A stretch of DNA of 64,000 nt from assembly GCA_045588485.1 (NCBI GenBank), contig JAZNEI010000089.1:90702-154701 (forward strand). The letters run 5' to 3'. Shown one piece after another: positions 51,853 through 60,683 of the stretch. The number at the start of each line of letters is the position of its first letter. Position 1 is the stretch's first letter. Position numbers and translations under genes: made by a program. The notes under the pieces are model-generated. The model saw nothing but the letters and a program-made list of their open reading frames with translations. It did not search any database and had not been told where the DNA came from. Source of the DNA: HGM04593 sp045588485 (GTDB taxonomy: Bacteria; Bacteroidota; Bacteroidia; Bacteroidales; Bacteroidaceae).

Positions 51853-54075
51853 TTACTCTTCCATCTCTTTATTCTCAATCATTTTTCTTACACATTGGAA
51901 AGAAATACTTGCTGCCAAAAGAACATCCTCTAGCGAAATAGGTTTTACTTTATAATTTACTTTTGAATTGGGGTGTGTAAGAGCATTCCTCTTTTCTACC
52001 ATGTTAAATGTTGCAGAACGATATACGCCTAATCTAGCAAATAGGTTATAAAATTTTTGTTTGAAATTCAAACGCTTATTAGTCATAGATAGTATCTTGA
52101 CTGTTTCATAGAATTCCTCCTCATTATAATCTTTCAAGTATTCATCAGTTCCCCTAAATTTGAAAGAATACCTCATCATTCCATTCTCTTCTTTTGCTTC
52201 AGGATTGTCAACATCAATTATTTCGTTTGCTGTCGCTTCTATGATTCTAAAGTAATTCATAAATGAATGGTCAAAACATGGATTATCAATAGATTGAGGA
52301 AGTGAAGAATATGCCATTTGATAGAACAACTTTACAGATTTTTGATAATCTTTATCTATTCTATGTGCCTTTGCACCTTTCTCTAAATTGCTGTTCAGAT
52401 TAGAAACTATTTGACACAAGCTTTTCTTGTATCTACTAGAGATACATAAAGACATGGTATTTATAAAGTTCTCAATAGTCTGGATTGTAAAAGACGGATC
52501 TTTACTATTCTCTGGCCCCTCTTTAATTATGAAACCATCAGCTCCATATTTCTGCAAAGCCAATAAATTCCATACTTTATTAGTTGCAGAGAATATAATT
52601 ACCTGTATCCCGGGATTAAACTCTTTGATTTTTTTCAGTATTTTAACACTAGTAATGTTTTCAATATTCTGGGAGTCGTGGTCTTTTTTATGAAGTCGGA
52701 AATCCAGTAATACAATGTTGACAGATACTTCTTTCACACGATTGACTACTTGATCAATGATTTCTTGTTGACTTAACGCTTTTAACTCTTTACCTAAATA
52801 GTAAAAACCACCTATTTTATTAACATCATGAATGATGTTTACCATAATCTCATACCATCCCTTATCTGCTTCATCGTCAACATATAAAATATTGATGTCT
52901 TTTTGTTCCAAAAGTTCATCACTAATACCAGACAACTGATCACGGAATTTCAATCTGTCTTCTTTTATAAGCTTAATTTCGCTAGGGGGATATACTGTAG
53001 TTAGGTGTTTGAAGTATAAATTAGACTTTATGGTATTGGTTATCTTCTCAATAGCAGAATCTTCTGAGTCTGTGGCGTTAGCCCATCTGTAAATAGCCCA
53101 TTCATTTGCTATGCTATGACTATCCTCATAGTTCTGTGGAACAGGAAGCCGAATTTTCTCCATTTCGTGCTTAATTTCATTCCCCTTCAGCGGATTTATG
53201 CTGCCCAATGACTCTACAATCTTTTTAGGGTGCATATTAATCAGCTTGACGCCTCGTGTTTTTAGGATGTCAAAATACTGAGAACGAACCAAAAAGGAAG
53301 TAGGTACTGGACTATAAATGTATATAGGTTTGGTTTGGTTAATAGATAGTGTGCACCTAATATGAATAGCTAACCTTAAACCATTGTAATCAGATAATAT
53401 TTTACCGAAGCAAAGGGGAATATACAATGCGTCGTATTCTGATCCTGTAAACCAATCTTTTACATAGTTATCAAGGTCTTTATCAGACACTTTACTAAGC
53501 CATAGCTTTTCTTGGGTACAGTCATCAGAAGGGGCATCTATTCCATATTTCTGAGCTGAAGCAAAGAATATCTTGCTCCAATCAGACTCTGTATCTCCTT
53601 CATATATGTCATTTGAATAGCCTTCAATTAATTTTATTAGGGTTGGTTCGACCTCGTATTCCTCCCCCCATAAAAGATATTTAAAGTCCGTTTCGCCTTT
53701 TTGATGATGATCCAGAAAGCATTCAAGGTTAGCATACATATCCATCACGGGAACATGAGCGACATTTTTGTTTATTTCTCGACTTTCTATACTGCCACTA
53801 AATATGACAATATTGATACCTGGTAATTCCGAACCATCGATTAATTTATTATGAAAATCCTGATAGCTTCTTCTCTCTTTATTAGGGATGCAAGTAGAGA
53901 AAGATTCGTGGTATATTATTATGTTTCTTCCACTAAAAATATCTTGTTCCTCCAATGAACGATAATCGGAGTAATCTTTAATTCGAACTATAACATCAGA
54001 CAATAGCTCAAACTTGTTGTTTGTCCATCCATACGATTGTTGTCTAGACTCTTTGTCATCGAATAGGTATATCAT
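51853..54075 (-). CDS. Receiver-domain protein with HEPN-like C-terminus (candidate retron effector)
   Basis: 740 aa. Residues ~1-130 look receiver-like (IYLFDDKESR; INIVIFSGSIES). A complete receiver lies at ~395-530: NILYVDDEADKGW (D400, D401), VLLDFRLHKK (phospho-acceptor D458), VIIFSATN (S496) and ADGFIIKEG (K518). The C-terminal ~200 residues are helical and contain VEKRNALTHPNSKV, where R696-x4-H701 matches the HEPN RNase motif, preceded by a long helix (FMNYFRIIEATANEII). This predicts an RNA-cutting or binding effector governed by phosphorylation or by a mimic of it. It begins 4 bp after the ATPase-like gene and ends the reverse transcriptase operon. Confidence 0.65.
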   Translation of the reverse strand: MIYLFDDKESRQQSYGWTNNKFELLSDVIVRIKDYSDYRSLEEQDIFSGRNIIIYHESFSTCIPNKERRSYQDFHNKLIDGSELPGINIVIFSGSIESREINKNVAHVPVMDMYANLECFLDHHQKGETDFKYLLWGEEYEVEPTLIKLIEGYSNDIYEGDTESDWSKIFFASAQKYGIDAPSDDCTQEKLWLSKVSDKDLDNYVKDWFTGSEYDALYIPLCFGKILSDYNGLRLAIHIRCTLSINQTKPIYIYSPVPTSFLVRSQYFDILKTRGVKLINMHPKKIVESLGSINPLKGNEIKHEMEKIRLPVPQNYEDSHSIANEWAIYRWANATDSEDSAIEKITNTIKSNLYFKHLTTVYPPSEIKLIKEDRLKFRDQLSGISDELLEQKDINILYVDDEADKGWYEIMVNIIHDVNKIGGFYYLGKELKALSQQEIIDQVVNRVKEVSVNIVLLDFRLHKKDHDSQNIENITSVKILKKIKEFNPGIQVIIFSATNKVWNLLALQKYGADGFIIKEGPENSKDPSFTIQTIENFINTMSLCISSRYKKSLCQIVSNLNSNLEKGAKAHRIDKDYQKSVKLFYQMAYSSLPQSIDNPCFDHSFMNYFRIIEATANEIIDVDNPEAKEENGMMRYSFKFRGTDEYLKDYNEEEFYETVKILSMTNKRLNFKQKFYNLFARLGVYRSATFNMVEKRNALTHPNSKVNYKVKPISLEDVLLAASISFQCVRKMIENKEMEE

Positions 54076-54079
54076 GCAA

Positions 54080-55258
54080 TTAATATTTCAATATATATTT
54101 TACACCTTCAATTTTATCAATACTTGTTGCTGTTCTTGGCTTGCCGTCCCAAAGATTTATCTCTGCATATTGATTGTTGCCAAAATCAGCTTGAATATAC
54201 AGATTGCAAATACCATTGATTTGATTTTTAATAAGCAATGTTTGTTTTTCTCCTATTTTTTTTATGGAATCCTCAATGCCTTTACGATATTGAGAGTTTT
54301 TATGATGGACATAAAAGCATACTCTCTTGCTCTCAATTTCTCGGTAAAATCCAACTTCTACGTGTGGAATACCTTCTGCTTGGTTTTCAATACATATCGA
54401 AAGAATTGCTCTAAATGCCTGTAATAGCTTATCTACGCTGGTGAACAACTCAATATTATTATCAAATTCGCCTGTGGTTAAATTTACTAGGTCAAGCCAA
54501 GGATGGGAGTTTTGGTCTCCTGTTTGATACCCCTTTTTATATACATACAGAATTTTATTTTGGAGGTTATCATCCCTCTTTATATGCAACAAAGACTTGT
54601 AATACATAACAAGGTCACCAAAAGTACTTATTCTCTTACCTGAAAGATTAGAGATAAAAGGTTTTGGCAACTTATAACCTTCATTACGGATGAACTCTGC
54701 AATGTTTTCCCCTGGGTTTGGGACTATCCCTGGGTTCTTGTTAGACCATTCCCATAATTCTGGTGAATGCCAGTTGTAGGTAATTGATTGTGTCGACCAT
54801 GCGTCAGGTTCTCTGTAAAATGTTTCGCCAGTAATATATACACGCATTAATGATACCACCTTGCTATCAAGATATTTTCCTGTGGTTTTATATTTTTCAC
54901 GTAGTTGGGTGAATCTTGATAAAATAAGATGGTAGTGTGATTTAACAGAATAAACCTTGTTTTCACATTGTTCTGCAATCTCATTGATTACGCTCATGTC
55001 ATCGATAGGATGGCAGGTGTATTTCAAAATTGGATCCTGATTATATTCAAGAAGGAAATCCATTACATCTTTTGCAGAACGATATTCAGGCAGATCACTC
55101 TTTGGGAAATCACCATTAGATTCGCCATCTTGATTAGTGTTTGCTAAATCAAGATCACGAATCATGAGGGTAGCAATCTTCTCTCTCTGAGCATTAGTCA
55201 GTTTCTTGTTTGCGAGAAGTGTGCTGATCAGTTTTTGAGAGTTATTCTTCTTTGCCAT
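54080..55258 (-). CDS. GHKL-ATPase-like (degenerate histidine-kinase-like) protein
   Basis: 392 aa. The C-terminal ~130 residues follow the HATPase layout: VDKLLQAFRAILSICIENQ as the N-box helix, HVEVGFYREIESKRVCFYVHHKN in place of the G1 strand, then LLIKNQINGICNLYIQADFGNNQYAEINLW, which mirrors the closing 'hGG-x-I-x-v-x-S-x-x-x-G-T-x-F' element. The G1/G2 glycines are missing, so ATP binding is doubtful. No H-box is seen. The N-terminal 260 residues are helical and unrecognised. It sits between the reverse transcriptase (83-bp gap) and the receiver protein (4-bp gap), so a sensor-to-receiver relay is inferred. Confidence 0.45.
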   Translation of the reverse strand: MAKKNNSQKLISTLLANKKLTNAQREKIATLMIRDLDLANTNQDGESNGDFPKSDLPEYRSAKDVMDFLLEYNQDPILKYTCHPIDDMSVINEIAEQCENKVYSVKSHYHLILSRFTQLREKYKTTGKYLDSKVVSLMRVYITGETFYREPDAWSTQSITYNWHSPELWEWSNKNPGIVPNPGENIAEFIRNEGYKLPKPFISNLSGKRISTFGDLVMYYKSLLHIKRDDNLQNKILYVYKKGYQTGDQNSHPWLDLVNLTTGEFDNNIELFTSVDKLLQAFRAILSICIENQAEGIPHVEVGFYREIESKRVCFYVHHKNSQYRKGIEDSIKKIGEKQTLLIKNQINGICNLYIQADFGNNQYAEINLWDGKPRTATSIDKIEGVKYILKY

Positions 55259-55340
55259 CTTTATCCCCTTTTAAAAGTTTCATTATTGCCTTTATATTAT
55301 ACTCTATGGTCTCTTCATCCTCAAAGTCGATGAGTGAAGC

Positions 55341-56972
55341 TTACAGTTCCATATCGTCCATATAGTCCTCAATCATCAATTCTTCTAATAATCCCATAGA
55401 AATCTTCTTCTTACGTTTCTTCTTGCCTAATTTGGGCAAAGCTGGTTCCTTTCTGTCACCAATGGGCGAAATGGTTTCGTCGGCAAGAATAGATGACAAA
55501 ATGTCTGCTGCTGCTTCAAGACCTTTCTCCTCCCATTCTTTCAAGAGCCGATCGATTGGAAGGTTGTTATATTTAGGATGTATATGACGTTCTCTTGCAG
55601 GTTCATTTGCAAGCATCATCCAATAGTTTACACAGTTTGAACGGCACAAAGCAACGAAAAAGTCTTCCATTAAGCTGATAGTAAACCTGTAGTTCTTTCT
55701 TGGCTTGGCTTTTTCTACTATAAGAACAATATCCTTAACCGCACTGCTAATGTAGATGGAGTATTCCTTCTTACCCATCTTGTAAACAGCTGATAGTTTG
55801 CTTTCACTATTTATGATAAACTTGACCTTGGTATTGAATACCCTTTCAAATTCAGCAGTTGAATAAGATTCTATATAGTTTACCTTTGATTTTTCGTTGG
55901 TATTCTTTGAATCGTATAGGTTTGGATTTAAGGCTTCAAAACGCGAACGCAACTTTGTATATACAACATCGTTTTCACCTTTTACCATCTTTAAGAAGTC
56001 AAGTTTACCAATGATGACATTTTCCAATACAGGTTCACCCTTTTTAATATGACCTTTTGTTGCTTTGTAATGTCTATAAAAGCTGGCATATGCATCTTTA
56101 TATCCGTATTTCTCCCACATATACAGGATATTGCGGAGCTCGCGAGTGTACTTATGGGCAGTGTTAACTTTGTCATTAACAGTCAATCCGGTAACTTCCT
56201 GTCTTTCACCTCTCTTTTGAAGACGTGTTTTCCCAGGATTGACGGTAAATCCTTCTTCTTCGATGAATGAAAAAAGACTTTTCATAAAGACACTATCTTC
56301 CTTATAGACATTGTGCATGCTGCTAAATGTCATATCATCAGCATATCTGGAGTACTTTACTCCATGACGAGAAGACAAACGTCTGAGTTTCTTATCCAGG
56401 AAATCACACACTGCATTTGTAAGCAAAGGGGAAGTCGGAGCACCCTGGGGAAGTGCATAGCCTTTCTTTTGATCATTAACAACCTTTTTACAGCAAAGCC
56501 CTGATATAATCTTCGCTACATCCTCGTTAAAGTTAAAAGGAGCAAGCTGCAGTCTTTTGCAAACACGACTCTGTGAAATAGAAGTGAAGAAATCAGACAA
56601 GTCCAGATTCAGAACGTAATTCTGACCTACATGTAATTTGGCATTGTCAACAATAGAGCGTCCTTTGACAAATCCCATTGCAGAAGGACTTGCTTGATAA
56701 ACCTCGCCTAACATAATGTTTAGATAGTACAATACCCCTTTCAAGTTTCTGTTTGGTGCTGAAATCTCACGAAGCTTACCGTTTTTCTTGGGAATATAGA
56801 AGGTTTTGTATCTGCGTGCAACCTTTTTGCTCGGATCTGAATAGGATTTAAGAACATCTTCTGTGAAGAGGCGTTCTTCACTGCTGGTCTCACACCGCTT
56901 AATGTAGTTTAATACATTAGTCAAGTCTGAGAGATCGTTTATCTTGCCTATACTTGTTCTTAAATCTTTCAT
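55341..56972 (-). CDS. Retron-type reverse transcriptase
   Basis: 543 aa. The RT core is complete: RRYKTFYIPKKNGKLREISAPNRNLK (RT1), NAKLH at 110-114 (the retron NAxxH motif in region X), VLNLDLSDFFTSI (RT3), LPQGAPTSPLLTNAVCDF (RT4), YSRYADDMTFSS (RT5; YADD 210-213), GFTVNPGKTRLQ (RT6) and EVTGLTVNDKVN (VTG at 260-262, region Y). NAxxH and VTG together are retron hallmarks. The C-terminal ~220 residues are an extra domain of unknown function ending in a Lys/Arg cluster (KLGKKKRKKKIS). The start is 17 nt after the predicted msd end. The frame continues 32 codons past its TAA. Confidence 0.9.
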   Translation of the reverse strand: MKDLRTSIGKINDLSDLTNVLNYIKRCETSSEERLFTEDVLKSYSDPSKKVARRYKTFYIPKKNGKLREISAPNRNLKGVLYYLNIMLGEVYQASPSAMGFVKGRSIVDNAKLHVGQNYVLNLDLSDFFTSISQSRVCKRLQLAPFNFNEDVAKIISGLCCKKVVNDQKKGYALPQGAPTSPLLTNAVCDFLDKKLRRLSSRHGVKYSRYADDMTFSSMHNVYKEDSVFMKSLFSFIEEEGFTVNPGKTRLQKRGERQEVTGLTVNDKVNTAHKYTRELRNILYMWEKYGYKDAYASFYRHYKATKGHIKKGEPVLENVIIGKLDFLKMVKGENDVVYTKLRSRFEALNPNLYDSKNTNEKSKVNYIESYSTAEFERVFNTKVKFIINSESKLSAVYKMGKKEYSIYISSAVKDIVLIVEKAKPRKNYRFTISLMEDFFVALCRSNCVNYWMMLANEPARERHIHPKYNNLPIDRLLKEWEEKGLEAAADILSSILADETISPIGDRKEPALPKLGKKKRKKKISMGLLEELMIEDYMDDMEL

Positions 56973-56988
56973 TGCTTTTTTAATTAAA

Positions 56989-57184
56989 ATGCGGTCTATA
57001 AACTATGCCAGAGGTTAGTTTTCTTTAAGAATCATCATAACATCATAATTATAATCAAGAGTCATAGATGGTCACATCAATATTATAACATTGATTTTTG
57101 TCTTTCCCCGAAGGAACAGACATCCTAGCGAATACGCTGGACAAGAGTCAAAGTTTACCCTCTAGACATAGCCAAAGACCGCAT
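56989..57184 (-). ncRNA. Predicted retron msr-msd RNA
   Basis: The RNA lies directly upstream of the RT gene. Its 5' end ATGCGGTCT (57176-57184) pairs with AGACCGCAT at its 3' end (9 bp, 56989-56997), extended inward by CTATG/CATAG and AGAGG/CCTCT, as expected for a1/a2 arms. Internal hairpins: CCAGCG-type AGCG/CGCT (about 57126-57141), TGTCT-TTCC...GGAA-AGACA with a TTCG-like loop (57099-57122), and ATCAAT/ATTGAT (about 57074-57095). A -7 box TAATTTTG ends 9 nt upstream. The branching G and exact msd limits cannot be fixed from sequence. Confidence 0.72.
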
Positions 57185-57192
57185 ATAGTTTG

Positions 57193-57200
57193 CAAAATTA
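57193..57200 (-). promoter_or_regulatory. -7 box of the retron RNA
   Basis: TAATTTTG matches TAnnTTTG and is placed so that transcription would begin at or just before the a1 arm. A CAAACTT/AAGTTTG inverted repeat (about 57211-57240) overlaps the -33 region. Confidence 0.6.
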
Positions 57201-57252
57201 GTGTTTTTTTCCAAACTTATACATAAGTTATGGAAGTTTGCACATATTTAAA

Positions 57253-57396
57253 CTAATCGATGTTCCAATATGCATCAGGATCACCATCAAAGACATCGTC
57301 TATGTTCTGTTCACTCCATCCTTCTACATCTTGAGCATAACTTCTGTTGTAGTTTTCATAGGTATGCTCTTCTTCGTAACAGTATTCTTCTTCCAT
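57253..57396 (-). CDS. 47-aa acidic protein
   Basis: MEEEYCYEEEHTYENYNRSY, then AQDVEGWSEQNIDDVFDGDP and DAYWNID. About a third of the residues are Asp or Glu, with many Tyr. It has its own promoter with the WYL-type operator (57423-57456), so it is very likely a real gene. It lies between the 573-aa gene and the retron RNA. Strongly acidic small proteins can be DNA mimics, antitoxins or inhibitors; none of these is shown. It is below the usual 60-codon calling limit and would be missed by automatic annotation. Confidence 0.6.
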   Translation of the reverse strand: MEEEYCYEEEHTYENYNRSYAQDVEGWSEQNIDDVFDGDPDAYWNID

Positions 57397-57422
57397 TGTT
57401 GTATTGTTTTTTAATTATGGTG

Positions 57423-57456
57423 CAAAGTTGCAATGCCACAACGAACACAATGTTCG
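57423..57456 (-). promoter_or_regulatory. Promoter and operator of the 47-aa gene (WYL regulon site 1)
   Basis: -7 box CAACTTTG (57423-57430), 11-bp gap, then CGAACACAATGTTCG (57442-57456), a perfect CGAACA/TGTTCG inverted repeat in the -33/spacer region. Confidence 0.7.
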
Positions 57457-57476
57457 CGTTAAAAGTTATTTTGCGT

Positions 57477-59198
57477 TTATATTAATTTCCTTATAAAACG
57501 GTCAAGTTTTTCCGCTTCCTTTGCGTCAGAATAGAGAACCGCCGTGAATGTTTTTGGCATATCTGCGAAGCCGATACATGCTCCCCAAAGCATGAAGGCA
57601 TACTCTTTGTGCTGACACCTTTTGTTCAATAGGTATCTTTCTATCTGATCAAAGCCAAAAGGCTTCAATAAGAATCCCATAATTGACTTTACAACTTCCA
57701 TGTTAGAAGGTATTTCAAAACTTACAGCCCTGTGGCTCTTGTATAACCAGAAACCTCTCATGCAGTTTACGATAGCCTTACCGTCTTCCGTCGTGCTCTC
57801 AGGAAGTTTCATAAATGCCTTGGTTCCCTTCTCGACAAGTCTCAGAATTACATTTTCAGAGATTGGACAATCCAAAGGATTATCAAGGATGATGTTCAAC
57901 AGTGTATTGAAGAACAATGTTTCCACAGGTGAGTCATCAGGGGATTCCACTAGGATCTTATCAGATAGGGCTATGTGGGAAAAATCAAGGCTGTTCTTGC
58001 TCTCGGTTGCTGCAATCTTCTTGATGATTTCATTGGAAAGATCGCTTAATCGGGTAAAAATTGCCTGAATTGCTCCTTCAAGTATTTCTACTTCGTTACT
58101 GTTTTCGGATTGCTTTCCGTACAGTCTTTTCAGCTCATCCTTCAGCATCCTGTATTCCTCGTTTCCATTGGTGAAATCGTTGAGAAGCCTCTTGATTTCA
58201 TGCTTACGCTCATATTCAGAAGTCCCTGCTTTGAAATATACTCTTTCTTTGCCAACCATCAGTCCGTTCTCGCGTTCAGCCTTCTTGATGGCTTCCAGCT
58301 CACTAAACATTACACCAATGTTATTAGCCTCTTCTATAGCAAAGATTTTGTTACGAAGAGACAGTATTTCTGAGTTCAGCATATCCTGGTCATAGGAATG
58401 GCCATTACTGGTGATTGCATTAGCTCTTGACTCGGCGAGCTTGATAATCTCCGAGAACTGCTGCTTCATAATGTCAAATATGCGAGTAGGCTCTTCGCGC
58501 TGACTATTATATAGTCTTTTGCAATCCTCAATCATTGCTGCATATTTGCCAGCATTCATGATTCCCCCACAGCCCATAAGGGTTATGGTATTGAGTCCTG
58601 CAAAAGCATTCTTTAACTCCATAACCTTGGCCTGCAGAGTGCGGCTATCACAGCTTTGGGCAGTCATAATTCCACGAGCATACCCCGTAACTGCGCCTTT
58701 GACCAAGTTATATCGGTTGTCTTGTTCCACGTAATTCACATAGTCAAAAGACAACGAATTTCCGATCTTTCCATACTTGATGGCGGTCGGTGCAAACTCT
58801 TTTACATAAAATTCTGACTGGTATTTTATAATACATTTAACCTCAAACAGAATCTGAGACTCTGCAATCATAGAATCCATGAGCTCCTGGGTGTTAAATC
58901 TGAAAGCCACCAATCCTTTTTGATAATAGATGGTTTTAGGGTAAGAGAAAATAGTCTTATCCATTTCAGGCATCAGGAGATTCTTATCTACAAGCTGCTC
59001 GTCAACTTCGATGGTGTAATCACCTCCGTTGTCCTTGGTAGACAGAATAAGTTTGTAAGTCCTGTCAAACTTGTCTTCCAAGAATCTGCTTAACTTGGCT
59101 CCGTATGCTCTTTCTGCATAGAATGCAATAGGCGATATGCTCTCTGTAGTGAATGACTCCAGAAGATTCCAAGCAGAAATAGAAATGTAGTACTTCAT
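57477..59198 (-). CDS. Unknown 573-aa protein coupled to the SF1 helicase
   Basis: 573 aa, no family recognised. The N-terminal ~180 residues are mixed alpha/beta (YYISISAWNLLESFTTESISPIAFYAERAYG...). GLNTITLMGCGGIMNAGKY follows, and residues ~200-400 are helical with coiled-coil character (EILSLRNKIFAIEEAN, MLKDELKRLYGKQSENSNEVEIL). The end is compact (LLKPFGFDQIERYLLNKRCQHKEYAFMLWGACIGFADMP). It starts 3 bp after the helicase stop, so the two are translated together. The close coupling suggests a two-subunit machine in which this protein recognises a trigger. Confidence 0.7.
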   Translation of the reverse strand: MKYYISISAWNLLESFTTESISPIAFYAERAYGAKLSRFLEDKFDRTYKLILSTKDNGGDYTIEVDEQLVDKNLLMPEMDKTIFSYPKTIYYQKGLVAFRFNTQELMDSMIAESQILFEVKCIIKYQSEFYVKEFAPTAIKYGKIGNSLSFDYVNYVEQDNRYNLVKGAVTGYARGIMTAQSCDSRTLQAKVMELKNAFAGLNTITLMGCGGIMNAGKYAAMIEDCKRLYNSQREEPTRIFDIMKQQFSEIIKLAESRANAITSNGHSYDQDMLNSEILSLRNKIFAIEEANNIGVMFSELEAIKKAERENGLMVGKERVYFKAGTSEYERKHEIKRLLNDFTNGNEEYRMLKDELKRLYGKQSENSNEVEILEGAIQAIFTRLSDLSNEIIKKIAATESKNSLDFSHIALSDKILVESPDDSPVETLFFNTLLNIILDNPLDCPISENVILRLVEKGTKAFMKLPESTTEDGKAIVNCMRGFWLYKSHRAVSFEIPSNMEVVKSIMGFLLKPFGFDQIERYLLNKRCQHKEYAFMLWGACIGFADMPKTFTAVLYSDAKEAEKLDRFIRKLI

Positions 59199-59201
59199 GA
59201 T

Positions 59202-60506
59202 TTATGCTGCTTTTAATTCGGTTATAAAATCTGAGTTAACGTCGCTAAGATACTTTGTCTTTGTACCTGAAAATGAAATGTAGAGACTTCTCGAAGATCT
59301 CGTACATGCCACGTAGAAAGAGTTGCGTGAACAATCATTGGATGTGTTCGCGAATGGCACAAAGACATTGTCAAACTCTGAACCCTTTGCCGCATAGTAT
59401 GTGAGTATACAAGGAAGGTCATTGTTAGAAAAGTCCAGTGTATTCACCGTACGGAATGGCACAGTATTTCCAGTACGGTACATAACCTGGGTCTTAATGC
59501 CATGTTTGGCAAGATAGTCATTAACCATCATAACCTCTTTGTCTGAAGGTACAAGTATGGCTACGTCATCAAGATCCTCCATCTGGATTCGTGTCAAGAT
59601 TCCGTCCAATTCCTTCTCAGGATTTGCATACTGAGTGATTACAGGCTTTGGATAGTTAGGATAGTCGCTATTACCTCCATCCTTTTGGTTGTTGCTCATC
59701 AGGTCAACGCCACCGCCGATAATCTGCTGGGCAACCTTGGCAATAGCTTTTGGAAGGCGATAATTGTAATCAAGCGACATCTGCTTGCTGTCGAGTCCTT
59801 CAGCAATATCTTTGATATTACTTCCGTGGCTGTTCATCTGCTGCTTCGTGTCACCAAAGAGCGAAAGACTCTTTCTTGCACGTTTAGCAAAATGACTCTT
59901 ATAATCAGAGACATTGAAGTCCTGGGCTTCATCCACAATGAGATAATCAACCTGGTCTTCTGCTTGCTTGAACATAGTTCCAGATGGGATGAGTTCGTAG
60001 GTGTCAGTATCAGTGACATCAAAAGAAGAGTCTGGCTGCACCTCATGGAACCAACTGCTTCTTCTGCCAAAGGCATAGTAGAACTTTGATGCTACCCAGT
60101 CACCGAAGTCTATGCCGAATGACTCAGAGTCTTTCTTTTCGCAGCGAACGAACTTCCTAGTCTCCATGTCATTCACGAGATATAGGTGGTTTCTATCGTC
60201 TTTCTTCCAGTAGACATCACCTGTCATGTCAAACCCACGATGGGTCCATCCCCAATCGTAAGCAATACGGTCTCGGTCGAGTCCAAGAGCGTTCATGCCG
60301 TAAGAGATCATCCTCTTCAGGGCAACGGTTAATATTACGAGAGCATAAGAGCCTCGGCTCTTTGCCTGCAATGCTCTATGTATTGCGAGGTTTGTCTTGC
60401 CGCTACCTGCAGCACCCTGTACAACGATATTCTTATCGATGTCCTCAACGATGATTTTTCTCTGTGAATCGTCCAAGTTAGAAATGAACCATTTTTCAAG
60501 TCTCAT
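59202..60506 (-). CDS. SF1 (UvrD/RecD-like) helicase-type ATPase
   Basis: 434 aa, short for SF1. DDSQRKIIVEDIDKNIVVQGAAGSGKTNLAIHRAL carries the Q motif and Walker A (about residues 32-40), then VDYLIVDEAQDFNV (DEAQD, motif II), SLFGDTKQQMNSHG (motif III), LDYNYRLPKAIAKVAQQI (IV), LTYYAAKGSEFDNVFVPF (V) and FYVACTRSSRSLYISFS (VI). All core motifs are present but the 1B/2B insertions of UvrD are minimal. It is the first gene of a two-gene operon under WYL-type operator site 2. Confidence 0.82.
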   Translation of the reverse strand: MRLEKWFISNLDDSQRKIIVEDIDKNIVVQGAAGSGKTNLAIHRALQAKSRGSYALVILTVALKRMISYGMNALGLDRDRIAYDWGWTHRGFDMTGDVYWKKDDRNHLYLVNDMETRKFVRCEKKDSESFGIDFGDWVASKFYYAFGRRSSWFHEVQPDSSFDVTDTDTYELIPSGTMFKQAEDQVDYLIVDEAQDFNVSDYKSHFAKRARKSLSLFGDTKQQMNSHGSNIKDIAEGLDSKQMSLDYNYRLPKAIAKVAQQIIGGGVDLMSNNQKDGGNSDYPNYPKPVITQYANPEKELDGILTRIQMEDLDDVAILVPSDKEVMMVNDYLAKHGIKTQVMYRTGNTVPFRTVNTLDFSNNDLPCILTYYAAKGSEFDNVFVPFANTSNDCSRNSFYVACTRSSRSLYISFSGTKTKYLSDVNSDFITELKAA

Positions 60507-60576
60507 AGCTGTTTTATTTTAAATTTTTATTGATCTTTGTTTGATGTAACAAGAGCATTTATTTCTTATGACAGTG

Positions 60577-60610
60577 CAAAGTTACGGTCATAAAACGAAC
60601 GGTATGTTCG
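60577..60610 (-). promoter_or_regulatory. Promoter and operator of the helicase operon (WYL regulon site 2)
   Basis: -7 box TAACTTTG (60577-60584), 11-bp gap, then CGAACGGTATGTTCG (60596-60610), CGAAC-N5-GTTCG. Confidence 0.75.
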
Positions 60611-60626
60611 TGTTGAAAAATATTCG

Positions 60627-60661
60627 CAAAAAAAAAGCGCTAAATTTTTATTTTTAGCGCT
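60627..60661 (-). terminator. Terminator of the WYL regulator gene
   Basis: AGCGCTAAA pairs with TTTAGCGCT (60636-60644 with 60653-60661), an 8-nt loop, then T9 on the minus strand. Confidence 0.88.
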
Positions 60662-60683
60662 TGCAGTCACAAATATGCATTAT

